Source: Leptospira montravelensis (GTDB lineage Bacteria; Spirochaetota; Leptospiria; Leptospirales; Leptospiraceae). From it: DNA of 64,000 bases. How positions within the stretch are numbered: the first letter of the stretch is position 1; the number at the start of each line of letters is the position of its first letter. The DNA is taken from assembly GCF_004770045.1 (NCBI RefSeq), contig NZ_RQFO01000004.1, positions 620,001 through 684,000 on the forward strand, given 5' to 3'. The notes under the pieces are model-generated. The model did not search any database, was not told the origin of the DNA, and was given only the letters and a program-made list of their open reading frames with translations. The position numbers and the translations under genes are program-made. This document shows positions 39,098 through 47,498 of this stretch, one piece after another.

Positions 39098-40909
39098 TTA
39101 TACTTCTAACGTTTGGATCGTTCGGAGATACACGGATCTCTTATTTTTTTCACTTTTTAAAAGTGAAAGTTCTGACAAAAGATTGTTCTTTTCTTCAATC
39201 GTTAAGTCAGGTTTGGCCATCTCTTTGACAAGTTCTTCCATCCTTGCGTCATCCAACAAATCCGCATGGTAAAGAAACATCCCTTTAAATAATCCTGGTG
39301 ACGTCGATTCATCGGCCGTAAAATGTTCGGCGATCATTCCCAGGTATTCCGAAGGAATCTCTTCCCTCGAAAGAATTTCTGCAGCTGTTAGGTTCTCATT
39401 CTGCAAATACTTCGTATATAAATAGTCCCAAAGAAAAGCGGATACTTCATCTCGAAACTCTAAACCCAACAAATCATCAGCGAAACTGAACAGTTCCAAA
39501 TTCTGAATGAGCATTGCGATCATCTTACGTTCACAAACCAAAATAGGTGCTAGTTTTCCCGGTTTAGCTGCAGTCCGTTCTTTTTTAGTATCGACCACGG
39601 AGGGGGTCGAAGTTACACCCGGTTTGCCACGAAAATCCTGAAAAAGCGAAGAAAAAGAAAGTCCGAGTTGGCGAGCCCCCTCTTCTAAGTAGACCTGTTT
39701 GTCCGTTTCTTTTTCCATTGGTTTTAGGAATTCAAAAAGTTTTTTGACACCTGCCTGTTTTTCTTCCGCCAATGAGGTGGGACCGGCTCCGGCAAGGATC
39801 TCTCGGATCATAAATTGGGAGGCTGGTGCTGCCGATTCCAATAATTCACGAATTTCCTGTTTGTTATGATGGAGGGAATAATCAAAAGGATCTTTTCCTT
39901 CCGGGATATGACAGACTTTTACGGAAACACCTTCTTTCGAAAGGAGATTCACAGCACGGAAAGCACCTTTGGTTCCTGCTTTATCCGAGTCCATCATTAA
40001 GTACACTTTGTCCGCCATGTTTTTTAAAATCCGAACATGGCCTTCTGTAAATCCTGTTCCGAGCGGTGCTACGACAAACTCAATTCCTTTCCGGAAAAGT
40101 CCAATGGCGTCAAACACACCTTCCACGATGACTGCTTCTCTTGTTTTTCGAATGCTGTCTTGGCTCAAATTTAAATTATAAAACGTACGACTTTTGTCGT
40201 AAATGAGTGAGTTCGGGCTATTGATGTATTTGGCTTCTTCTGATTCACCAAGAATCCTTCCGGAAAAAGCAATGACTCTTCCTCTCGTATCAATCACTGG
40301 AAACATGATTCTACTTCGAAAAAAATCATAAGGATCTTTGTTTTGATCCTGTCGTTTGAGAAGACCTAACTGTTCGCCAAGTTTGACTTCGGCTTCAGTT
40401 TTAAAAAGTTCAGTCCGTAAATTTCCAAACCCTGGAAGTCCAAATCCAATTTTAAAAACTTTTATATCTTCTGTATACAATCCGCGTGATTCTAAATACT
40501 TGAGAGCCACTTCACCTGCACTGGTATTTAAATTTCTTTGAAAGTATTCTAATGCTTTTTGTGAAACCTGATAGAGGGCCTCTTTTTTTCGTTCCGACTC
40601 TTCCTCTTCTTTGGTTCTTTCCACAAGAGGAATTCCCGAGTAGTCAGAAAGGATTTCTAAAGATTTGAGAAAGTCCACCTTTTGGTAGTCCATCACAAAC
40701 CGAAACAAATCTCCAGATGCCTTACAGCCAAAACAATGGTAAAAGCCACCTTCGGCATTTACATTGAAGGATGGTGTTTTTTCATTATGGAAAGGACAAA
40801 TTCCAACGAGGTTTCTTCCCATACGACGTAAAGGAACAAACCGATTGATATAAGAATCAATGGAGACTTCTCTGCGAACTCTTTCTTTAAAACTTTGGTA
40901 AGGATTCAC
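39098..40909 (-). CDS. dnaG: DNA primase DnaG
   Basis: 603 residues. The N-terminal zinc finger is visible as [14 protein letters not shown]...YHCFGC (about 38-62). The RNA-polymerase/TOPRIM core has [13 protein letters not shown] and [15 protein letters not shown]. The C-terminal DnaB-interacting region is divergent. It makes primers for replication. The start is GTG at 40909, 12 bases after the yqeY stop and without a clear ribosome site, so translation may depend on coupling to yqeY. Confidence 0.95.
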   Translation of the reverse strand: MNPYQSFKERVRREVSIDSYINRFVPLRRMGRNLVGICPFHNEKTPSFNVNAEGGFYHCFGCKASGDLFRFVMDYQKVDFLKSLEILSDYSGIPLVERTKEEEESERKKEALYQVSQKALEYFQRNLNTSAGEVALKYLESRGLYTEDIKVFKIGFGLPGFGNLRTELFKTEAEVKLGEQLGLLKRQDQNKDPYDFFRSRIMFPVIDTRGRVIAFSGRILGESEEAKYINSPNSLIYDKSRTFYNLNLSQDSIRKTREAVIVEGVFDAIGLFRKGIEFVVAPLGTGFTEGHVRILKNMADKVYLMMDSDKAGTKGAFRAVNLLSKEGVSVKVCHIPEGKDPFDYSLHHNKQEIRELLESAAPASQFMIREILAGAGPTSLAEEKQAGVKKLFEFLKPMEKETDKQVYLEEGARQLGLSFSSLFQDFRGKPGVTSTPSVVDTKKERTAAKPGKLAPILVCERKMIAMLIQNLELFSFADDLLGLEFRDEVSAFLWDYLYTKYLQNENLTAAEILSREEIPSEYLGMIAEHFTADESTSPGLFKGMFLYHADLLDDARMEELVKEMAKPDLTIEEKNNLLSELSLLKSEKNKRSVYLRTIQTLEV

Positions 40910-40921
40910 AGTATAACGGTA

Positions 40922-41377
40922 TTAACGGGCGCTAAGTGCTTGTTTAACGAGGGAGGATACCTTGGAGCCGTCTATATTTTGTCCTTTAAATTTTGCCATT
41001 ACTTTACCCATCACCTTCCCCATATCCTGGGCTCCGCTCACATTCAATTCTACAATGGCTTCGTTGACAGCGATTGAGATTTCTTCTTCGGAGACTTCTT
41101 TTGGAATATAACGAGAGATGACTTCTGCTTCCTGAATTTCTTTACTTGATAAATCAGGACGATTGGCTTTGTCATATTCGACAGCCGTGTCCTTTCTACG
41201 TTTGAAATTAGATTTAAGAATCTGCATTACCGCAGTATCCGTTAATTCGGAAGCACCAGTTTTGGTTAATTCATATTGAATTTCCGCTTTCAAGAGACGC
41301 AAAGTACCTAGGACGGTTTCATCCTTGGCCTTTAACGCCGTCTTTAGATCGGTATTGATCGTCTCTTGCAGGTTCAT
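40922..41377 (-). CDS. yqeY: YqeY/GatB-like protein
   Basis: 151-residue helical protein of the GatB/YqeY family (LQETINTDLKTALKAKDETVLGTLRLLKAEIQY at the start; MGKVMGKVMAKFKGQNIDG near the end). It resembles the tail of the amidotransferase subunit GatB, which binds tRNA; the free-standing protein has no agreed role. It is located between rpsU (19 bases upstream) and dnaG (12 bases downstream), a very common arrangement in bacteria. Confidence 0.92.
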   Translation of the reverse strand: MNLQETINTDLKTALKAKDETVLGTLRLLKAEIQYELTKTGASELTDTAVMQILKSNFKRRKDTAVEYDKANRPDLSSKEIQEAEVISRYIPKEVSEEEISIAVNEAIVELNVSGAQDMGKVMGKVMAKFKGQNIDGSKVSSLVKQALSAR

Positions 41378-41396
41378 TGGAAAACCGACTTAAAGA

Positions 41397-41621
41397 TTAA
41401 AGTTTATCTTTTTTAGCGAATAGTCTTTTCTTTTTGTCTCGTTTGCGTTTGGCTGCTTCCACAGCTTTCTTTTTCACAACGCTAGGCTTTTCAAAGTATT
41501 CTCTACGTTTGATTTCGCTCATAATGCCAGCATTCGCACAATCTCTTTTGAATCTACGAAGCGCCGCTTCAATGGATTCCCCTTCTTTTAAATAAATCCC
41601 TACTTGTGGGGTCATAGACAA
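41397..41621 (-). CDS. rpsU: Ribosomal protein bS21
   Basis: 74 residues; small basic protein of the 30S subunit. VGIYLKEGESIEAALRRFKRDCANAG, the REYFEKPS segment and the Lys/Arg-rich tail are typical. Two starts are possible: TTG at 41621 and ATG at 41615. AAAGGA lies about 7 bases before the TTG but about 13 before the ATG, so spacing favours the TTG while codon preference favours the ATG. It heads the macromolecular-synthesis block. Confidence 0.93.
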   Translation of the reverse strand: MSMTPQVGIYLKEGESIEAALRRFKRDCANAGIMSEIKRREYFEKPSVVKKKAVEAAKRKRDKKKRLFAKKDKL

Positions 41622-41655
41622 ACAACTGTCCTTTTGTAAAAATGGTCTAGTTTTG

Positions 41656-41685
41656 ACGGTATCGGAAACCGCCCTGATTTGTCAA
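41656..41685 (-). promoter_or_regulatory. Candidate promoter for the rpsU-yqeY-dnaG-rpoD block
   Basis: On the minus strand a consensus TTGACA (41685-41680) is followed after 18 bases by TACCGT (41661-41656), 34 bases before the rpsU start. The -10 match is modest. The site sits in the 81-base gap after the upstream gene. Confidence 0.4.
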
Positions 41686-41702
41686 TTCAGCCGAAAAACA
41701 AA

Positions 41703-42527
41703 TCAGAAATTTTCGATAAAAATGGCAGAAAATCGGCTTGGATCGGCTAAAATGTCGCGATCAATCGGAAAAATCTTTAGTTTGTAATCCAAAATCAAAT
41801 GTTTGGAAGGAAAATAAAGAGAACCAAACCTCTGATTGGCCCCATCTAATGTTTCTCCCGGACAAAATAGGAAATAGGATCGTGGGTTCAATTGGAAATT
41901 GAATTCGTTATCTTTCGTTTCTTTATGAAGGGTGGCTGTCACTTCTCTCAGGATTTCTTGGCTTTTGACCACACCGAGTGGTTTAAAAAAGGGGGAAAGG
42001 TCTTGGAGGTGAAAAAAAGCGATGACACCAGATTGGATTTCCCTCAAAAAAGCTAGTTCCATTTTTTTACGAATGGGTTCTGTGATGGTTTGAAAATCGA
42101 GAATGTTCTTTTCTCGCAAAGAAATTCCTGTGGCACAAAACGTAAGGACTTGGTTGGATAAGTCTTCCCAATTGCGTTCGGAAAGTTCTGGTTCGACTTC
42201 CTGCACCACCAAAACAAAAACAGGAACCTCTCCCTCAGGAAGGCGCATGATATTGATTTTAAAATCTCGTTCCCTTTCTGAAAACGTTCCGAGAGTTTTG
42301 GTATCCATAGGTTCCAAATTCCGAACTAAATCAGGAAATTGGGAGGACACAAGGCCTCTGAGCCAATCCTCTTTTTCGGTTCGCCCAAATTCATAAACAA
42401 TCTCTGTGGCAAGATACACCCATCCTAAATGGGCACCGACACTGGCAAAACTGATGCCAAGCCTACGGGAATGGTAATCGGTCATCTGCATCGAGGGGGA
42501 AGGGCTTACATGTGTTGGATCTATCAT
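41703..42527 (-). CDS. Conserved hypothetical with degenerate GGDEF-like C-terminus
   Basis: 274 residues, cytoplasmic by appearance. Residues about 1-140 are an unassigned alpha/beta region (GAHLGWVYLATEIVYEFGR, later VFVLVVQEVEPE). Residues about 160-265 follow the order of a GGDEF domain: GVIAFFHLQDLSPFFKPLGVVKSQEILREVTATLHK, then NPRSYFLFCPGE where GG[DE]EF would be. The catalytic signature and metal residues are missing, so it is not expected to make cyclic-di-GMP. The fold assignment is by eye and tentative. It is divergent from fbp and ends just before the rpsU promoter region. Confidence 0.6.
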   Translation of the reverse strand: MIDPTHVSPSPSMQMTDYHSRRLGISFASVGAHLGWVYLATEIVYEFGRTEKEDWLRGLVSSQFPDLVRNLEPMDTKTLGTFSERERDFKINIMRLPEGEVPVFVLVVQEVEPELSERNWEDLSNQVLTFCATGISLREKNILDFQTITEPIRKKMELAFLREIQSGVIAFFHLQDLSPFFKPLGVVKSQEILREVTATLHKETKDNEFNFQLNPRSYFLFCPGETLDGANQRFGSLYFPSKHLILDYKLKIFPIDRDILADPSRFSAIFIENF

Positions 42528-42632
42528 CGGAATCTAGGTTTAGTATCGGTGCGGTCAGGACCAATCAAAAGGAGAAAGGATTGCCCCTGGCGTTATGCCC
42601 CCAAAATGGAGTAAAAACTACTCGGGGAACCT

Positions 42633-43667
42633 GTGAACGCAACACCGAAACAAAAAAAACTTATCTCTCTATCGCAATTCATTCTAGAAGAGCAACTCAA
42701 AATCCCTCATGCTTCTGGAGAATTTACAGCCCTACTCAGCCACCTCGTATATGCTGCCAAAATTGTAGGTCGCGAGGTCAGAAAAGCCGGACTTTTGGAT
42801 GATATCCTTGGTGCCACGGACGATACCAATGTCCAAGGCGAAACCCAAATGAAACTGGACCAGTATGCAGACAATGCCTTCAACCAGTCCCTAAAAATTT
42901 GTGGCCACCTTTGTGTCCTTGCCAGTGAAGAACACGAACACATCATTCCCATTCCCGGTGGTTACAATATCGGAAAGTACACGATGGCCATCGATCCTCT
43001 AGACGGATCATCAAACATAGATACCAATGTATCGATTGGTACCATTTTTTCTATCCACCAAAGACTAGAACCCAATTCCAAAGAACCAGGAACCGAAAAA
43101 GATTTATTACAAAAAGGCCATTTACAACGTTGTGCTGGTTATATCATCTATGGATCTTCCACAATGCTTGTGCTTTCTACAGGAACAGGTGTATCGGGAT
43201 TTACCCTAGACCCGAGTGTGGGTGAATTTTTACTTTCTCATCCCAATATGCAAATGCCTGAGTCAGGGGATATTTATTCCGCCAATGAAGGAAATGCATC
43301 CTACTGGTCACCAGAAGTGCAAACTTACCTGCAAAAAATCAAATCGATTGACGGTGGAAAAAAACCAAAAACAGCACGTTATATTGGATCACTGGTGGCC
43401 GATTTCCATAGGAACCTTCTCAAAGGAGGAATTTTCCTTTATCCAAACGATACGAAATCTTCTAAATACCCTAACGGAAAACTACGTTTATTGTATGAAG
43501 CGGCACCAATGGCCTTTATTGCAGAACAAGCAGGTGGAATAGCAGTTACTGTGAAAGGAGAAAGAATACTTGATCTGAGTCCGAAAGAACTCCATGAAAG
43601 AACAACGCTCATTATTGGAAGCAAAAAGGAAGTAGAAGAATTTCTTACATTTGTTCCTAAGTTATAA
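42633..43667 (+). CDS. fbp: Fructose-1,6-bisphosphatase class I
   Basis: 344 residues, gluconeogenic phosphatase giving fructose-6-phosphate. Metal and substrate motifs: the EEHEHIIPIPGG segment (about 93-109), MAIDPLDGSSNIDTNVSIGTIF (about 115-136), RYIGSLVADFHRNLLKGGIFLYP and LRLLYEAAPMAFIAEQAGG. The start is GTG at 42633 after GGGGAACCT. It fits an organism that grows on fatty acids and must make sugars. Its neighbour on the opposite strand is the degenerate GGDEF-like gene, 105 bases away. Confidence 0.94.
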   Translation: MNATPKQKKLISLSQFILEEQLKIPHASGEFTALLSHLVYAAKIVGREVRKAGLLDDILGATDDTNVQGETQMKLDQYADNAFNQSLKICGHLCVLASEEHEHIIPIPGGYNIGKYTMAIDPLDGSSNIDTNVSIGTIFSIHQRLEPNSKEPGTEKDLLQKGHLQRCAGYIIYGSSTMLVLSTGTGVSGFTLDPSVGEFLLSHPNMQMPESGDIYSANEGNASYWSPEVQTYLQKIKSIDGGKKPKTARYIGSLVADFHRNLLKGGIFLYPNDTKSSKYPNGKLRLLYEAAPMAFIAEQAGGIAVTVKGERILDLSPKELHERTTLIIGSKKEVEEFLTFVPKL

Positions 43668-43756
43668 TTTTCGAAACAAATAAAGAAATTTCTTTCAAAG
43701 GAAATCTCAATCTATTAGTTTTGGCAGAATTAAAAGATTTTAGGAGAAAACTTTCA

Positions 43757-44005
43757 ATGAATAAAAAACTACTCGTTTTAATTCTTGGTGTGACTATGGC
43801 TTCTGGACTTGCTTTCTGCAAAAAAGAAGAGCCAGTGGTTGAAGAAAAAATGGAAACTGTTGAAGATGCAGCAAAAAAAGTAACTACTGAAGTAGAGAAA
43901 AAAGTGGATGCAGCAGTAAAAACTGCAGAAGCAGAAGCTAAAAAAGCAGCAACTGGCGCCATCAAAGACGCAACAAAAGACATGAAAAAACCAGCTGGTT
44001 TCTAA
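43757..44005 (+). CDS. Small Lys/Ala-rich lipoprotein
   Basis: 82 residues. Signal MNKKLLVLILGVTMASGLAFC with the lipobox cysteine at 21. The mature part is a single charged, alanine-rich helix (VEDAAKKVTTEVEKKVDAAVKTAEA), reminiscent in style of Lpp-like small lipoproteins but without recognisable homology. The ATG at 43757 is preferred over an upstream in-frame codon because TAGGAG lies before it and the signal peptide begins there. A strong terminator follows at once, so it is probably abundant and transcribed alone or with fbp. Confidence 0.78.
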   Translation: MNKKLLVLILGVTMASGLAFCKKEEPVVEEKMETVEDAAKKVTTEVEKKVDAAVKTAEAEAKKAATGAIKDATKDMKKPAGF

Positions 44006-44020
44006 TCCTTTTTTCTGTGA

Positions 44021-44060
44021 AAAAAACCAACCGAAAATTCGGTTGGTTTTTTTGTTTTTG
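44021..44060 (+). terminator. Rho-independent terminator after the small lipoprotein gene
   Basis: Inverted repeat of 15 bases, AAAAAACCAACCGAA (44021-44035) against TTCGGTTGGTTTTTT (44038-44052), then more T. It begins 16 bases after the stop. The A run on the other side could also serve the convergent minus-strand gene that ends at 44137. Confidence 0.9.
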
Positions 44061-44136
44061 ATCCTTTGTTTCAATCCACTTTTATATTTAAATTTTCCAC
44101 ACACCCAGAAAAACAAACAAAGTTAGAGTCTTACTC

Positions 44137-45420
44137 TTAACTATCCGTATATTTGATTTTGGCGTGTAGCTCTTCTTCTAAAGCACATTTTGGATAGGTC
44201 CCCACATCAAGTGAAGTTCCGATATGTCCAAATGGATCTTGTGGAGAAATGATTCTTAGATCCCAACCATTTACAATCCAAGGGCATTGGTAATTTTTGT
44301 CACGGCATAGAATTTGTGCAGCTTTTGGTTTAGGATAAGCCCAAGCAGAAGTCTGGAATTTACATTTGTTTTCGATTTCAGCAATTGTTCGAATGCGTTT
44401 GATGGCTTGGTCAAATTCTTTGAACCGACTAGTCATAGGATCGGCCAAGTCTTTTCGGAAAAGTCCCTTCTCTGCATTATAAGTAAACATCACAAGGAGT
44501 TTTTCCGAGACATGTTCTTTCTCAGTGGAAACCTTTAAATTCTCCATGATATAACGAGCAATTTTGACAGCATCCAAGGTAACAGCGGCTGTTTCATCAG
44601 CATATTCACCTGCTTCTTCCTCATCATCACTCGCATCATCTTCCATCCCGCTCCCAGTCAAAAGATCTTGGTTCAACTGGTGTTTCCGTAAATCTTCTAC
44701 ATTCACTGTTGCAGGAACCACTCCTGGAATTTCAAATCCATTCGAACCATGATTGTTAATCGCACTAATCACTTCCTCTGGTAGGTTGAGTTTTCTGGCA
44801 ATTTCCAAGGAAAGGTTCAATGCAGAAGTCAAAGAAGGACCAAAAAAACTTTGTTTGTACAATCCTTCTTTGGATACAGAGATATCGGCACAAAGGCCTG
44901 CAAGGAAACTGAACCTGTTCACCATTTTAAAACCATATTGTTTTTGGATAACAGAACCTAAACTTAAAAGACCAAAATCGGCAAGATGGTTAAAAAATTC
45001 TTTATGACTCAGTAATATACGAAAAAAAGATAAAGCCAAAGATTTAGAATAAAAGGCGTTTTGAATGATTCCTTTGAGACTTGCCATTCGTTCCGCATTT
45101 TGTTCGTACAAATGATAAATGAACTCATTGGATCTGTCTTCAATTCGACTGAGGATTGCTTTGGATAGAACCATTCGAAGCATTCGCATCAAATCCTTGG
45201 ACATGGCAAGTTTAAAGGAAGGAATGTAGTTGCCTTCCATACCTTCTAGTTTCTTTAAAATATTTTCCTTGATGGCAACCTTTTCTTTGATTAGGATACT
45301 ACCATTTTTATCTACAACAGGTTCGCTGAGAGATACAGAACCTAACAAATCATAATCAACAGCAAAATTTTTAAATTCATTGAATTCTAAGAATTCGATT
45401 CCAGCATTCGTAATTTTCAT
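44137..45420 (-). CDS. Conserved hypothetical with degenerate HD-GYP-like domain
   Basis: 427 residues, no signal or membrane segment. Residues about 135-240 follow the HD-GYP pattern but with the catalytic positions changed: FFNHLADFGLLSLGS (His145 retained), FLAGLCADIS where LLHDIG is expected (His replaced by Ala178, Asp179 kept), and INNHGSNGFEIPG in place of HHE..DGSGYP. An acidic loop (EDDASDDEEEAGEY, about 262-275) and a Cys-containing C-terminus follow. It is probably non-catalytic, perhaps a binding or scaffold protein; the assignment is by eye. It is divergent from the pyruvate dehydrogenase genes across 105 bases. Confidence 0.62.
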   Translation of the reverse strand: MKITNAGIEFLEFNEFKNFAVDYDLLGSVSLSEPVVDKNGSILIKEKVAIKENILKKLEGMEGNYIPSFKLAMSKDLMRMLRMVLSKAILSRIEDRSNEFIYHLYEQNAERMASLKGIIQNAFYSKSLALSFFRILLSHKEFFNHLADFGLLSLGSVIQKQYGFKMVNRFSFLAGLCADISVSKEGLYKQSFFGPSLTSALNLSLEIARKLNLPEEVISAINNHGSNGFEIPGVVPATVNVEDLRKHQLNQDLLTGSGMEDDASDDEEEAGEYADETAAVTLDAVKIARYIMENLKVSTEKEHVSEKLLVMFTYNAEKGLFRKDLADPMTSRFKEFDQAIKRIRTIAEIENKCKFQTSAWAYPKPKAAQILCRDKNYQCPWIVNGWDLRIISPQDPFGHIGTSLDVGTYPKCALEEELHAKIKYTDS

Positions 45421-45525
45421 AAAGGTCCTAAGGAAACTGTCTTTTACGATCCTTCTGAGAGCAAGATTTTTGCTTTCCTTCTGCGTCTAAATAGTGTAGT
45501 TTTTTAGTCGTTTTGGAGGTTCTCT

Positions 45526-46512
45526 TTGGTTTTTTCTATCCCAAAAGACTCACAATCAGTGAGCGAGTTGAAAGAGTTCTACAGACAAATGGTACTTATA
45601 CGAAAGTTTGAGGAAGCTGCAGCCAAGGCCTATAGTGTAGGAAAGATTGGCGGGTTTTTACATTTGTATATCGGTCAAGAGGCAGTGGGTGTTGGTTCCA
45701 TTGCTGCCCTCACACCGAAAGACTACATAGTTTCCACCTATAGAGACCACGGCCATGCTTTGGCAAGAGGCTTAAATCCAAAGCCACTTATGGCAGAGTT
45801 ATTTGGCAAAGGCACTGGAATTTCAAAAGGTAACGGCGGTTCGATGCACTTTTTTGACCGTAACGCACACTTTATGGGTGGTCACGGAATTGTAGGAGGT
45901 CATATCTCTCTTGCGGCAGGCATTGCTTTTGCATCTAAATATAAAAAAGAAGATTCTGTCACGATTTGTTTTTTTGGAGAAGGTGCTGCCAATATCGGTT
46001 CCTTTCATGAGGGTTTAAACCTTGCTGCCATTTGGAAACTTCCAGTAGTATTTATCTGCGAGAACAACCATTATGCGATGGGAACTCCCGAATACCGAGC
46101 TCTAGCTGTCAAAGATGTTTCTGTGAGAGCTTATGCTTATGATATGGCTCGTGACCATATCGAAGGAGATGAAGTCAGAAAAGTAAAAGACCATGTTCAA
46201 GTAGCGGTAGAACGAGCACGCCGCGGAGAAGGCCCTACTCTCATCGAAGTTTCTACTTACCGGTTTCGTGGCCATTCCATGTCCGATCCTGCCAAGTATA
46301 GAACCAAAGAAGAATTAGAAGCTTATAAAAAGAAAGACCCACTCATGCGTGCGAGACATGAACTAGAGTTAGGTGGAATAAAAACAGAGGAATTAGACAA
46401 AATGGATTTGGAAATCCAATCCCAAATCGATGAAGCTTATCAATATGCAGAAACCTCACCAGAACCACCACTTTCTCAATTACACAAGTATGTGTATGCG
46501 GAGGATAAATAA
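45526..46512 (+). CDS. pdhA: Pyruvate dehydrogenase E1 alpha subunit
   Basis: 328 residues, thiamine-diphosphate enzyme that decarboxylates pyruvate. Signature GKIGGFLHLYIGQEAVGVG, the cofactor motif FFGEGAANIGSFHEGLNLAA...ICENN and the phosphorylation-loop region YRFRGHSMSDPAKYR are present. The start is TTG at 45526, with GGAGG 7 bases upstream. The stop is followed directly by the E1 beta ATG. A branched-chain 2-oxoacid enzyme is possible, but length and motifs suit PDH. Confidence 0.92.
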   Translation: MVFSIPKDSQSVSELKEFYRQMVLIRKFEEAAAKAYSVGKIGGFLHLYIGQEAVGVGSIAALTPKDYIVSTYRDHGHALARGLNPKPLMAELFGKGTGISKGNGGSMHFFDRNAHFMGGHGIVGGHISLAAGIAFASKYKKEDSVTICFFGEGAANIGSFHEGLNLAAIWKLPVVFICENNHYAMGTPEYRALAVKDVSVRAYAYDMARDHIEGDEVRKVKDHVQVAVERARRGEGPTLIEVSTYRFRGHSMSDPAKYRTKEELEAYKKKDPLMRARHELELGGIKTEELDKMDLEIQSQIDEAYQYAETSPEPPLSQLHKYVYAEDK

Positions 46513-47487
46513 ATGGCCATTCTAACTTACAGAGAAGCATTAAACCGAGCCATGGTGGAAGAAATGGAAAAAGATCTATCCATCTATTTAATGGGAGAAG
46601 AAGTGGGACATTACCAAGGTGCTTATAAAGTATCCCAAGGAATGCTTGATAAATTTGGAGAAGAAAGAGTGATCGACACTCCCATTTCTGAAAATGGATT
46701 TGCTGGGATTGGAGTGGGTTCTGCGATGGTGGGTCTACGTCCCATCATTGAATTTATGACTTGGAACTTTTCCCTTGTGGCTATTGACCAAATCATCAAC
46801 TCAGCCGCAAAAATGAATTATATGAGTGGGGGCCAGTTCCCCATGCCGATTGTCTTTCGCGGTGCCGGTGGTGCGGGAGGAAGACTTGGTGCCCAACACT
46901 CCCAAGCCTTCGAATCATGGTATGCCCATTGTCCAGGCCTCAAAGTGGTTTGTCCTGCCACACCAAAAGATGCGTATGGCCTACTCAAATCTTCCATTAG
47001 AGATAATAATCCAACGATCTTTATCGAATCAGAAGTGTTATACGGATCCAAAGGGGAAGTCCCCGAACAGGAATTCACCATTCCCTTAGGTCTTGGTGAA
47101 ATCAAAAGAAAAGGCACTGACATTACATTAGTGACTTGGTCAAGGGCCCTTGGGTTTGCCGAAGAAGCCGCAGGCATTCTCGAAAAAGAAGGAATCTCTG
47201 TGGAAATTGTGGATCTCCGCAGTTTACGCCCGTTAGATGAAAACCTCATTTACGAATCGGTAAAAAAAACAAACAGGGCTGTGGTTGTGGAAGAAGGATG
47301 GCCTGTGGCTGGATTTGGTGCTCAAATTGCTTACCTCATCCAAAAAAATGCCTTCTCTTATTTGGACCATCCGGTGGAACGAGTCACACAAATGGATGTT
47401 CCTATGTCTTACGCTGCCAACTTAGAAAGATTGAGTTTGCCAAACGCAACAAGAGTTGCCGATACCATCCGCGAGATGTTACAGTAG
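46513..47487 (+). CDS. pdhB: Pyruvate dehydrogenase E1 beta subunit
   Basis: 324 residues. The ThDP-binding half is indicated by DTPISENGFAGIGVGSAMVGLRPIIEFM and the transketolase C-terminal domain by DITLVTWSRALGFAEEAAGIL, VDLRSLRPLDENLI and VVVEEGWPVAGFGAQIA. It pairs with E1 alpha in a heterotetramer. The ATG directly follows the E1 alpha stop codon, and 11 bases separate its stop from the E2 start. Confidence 0.94.
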   Translation: MAILTYREALNRAMVEEMEKDLSIYLMGEEVGHYQGAYKVSQGMLDKFGEERVIDTPISENGFAGIGVGSAMVGLRPIIEFMTWNFSLVAIDQIINSAAKMNYMSGGQFPMPIVFRGAGGAGGRLGAQHSQAFESWYAHCPGLKVVCPATPKDAYGLLKSSIRDNNPTIFIESEVLYGSKGEVPEQEFTIPLGLGEIKRKGTDITLVTWSRALGFAEEAAGILEKEGISVEIVDLRSLRPLDENLIYESVKKTNRAVVVEEGWPVAGFGAQIAYLIQKNAFSYLDHPVERVTQMDVPMSYAANLERLSLPNATRVADTIREMLQ

Positions 47488-47498
47488 GAGAACAACCA

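Noticed and set aside
47298..47498. 67-codon N-terminal extension of E2
   Set aside because: Overlaps the E1 beta coding region in another frame; the lipoyl domain and TAGGAG both fix the start at 47499.
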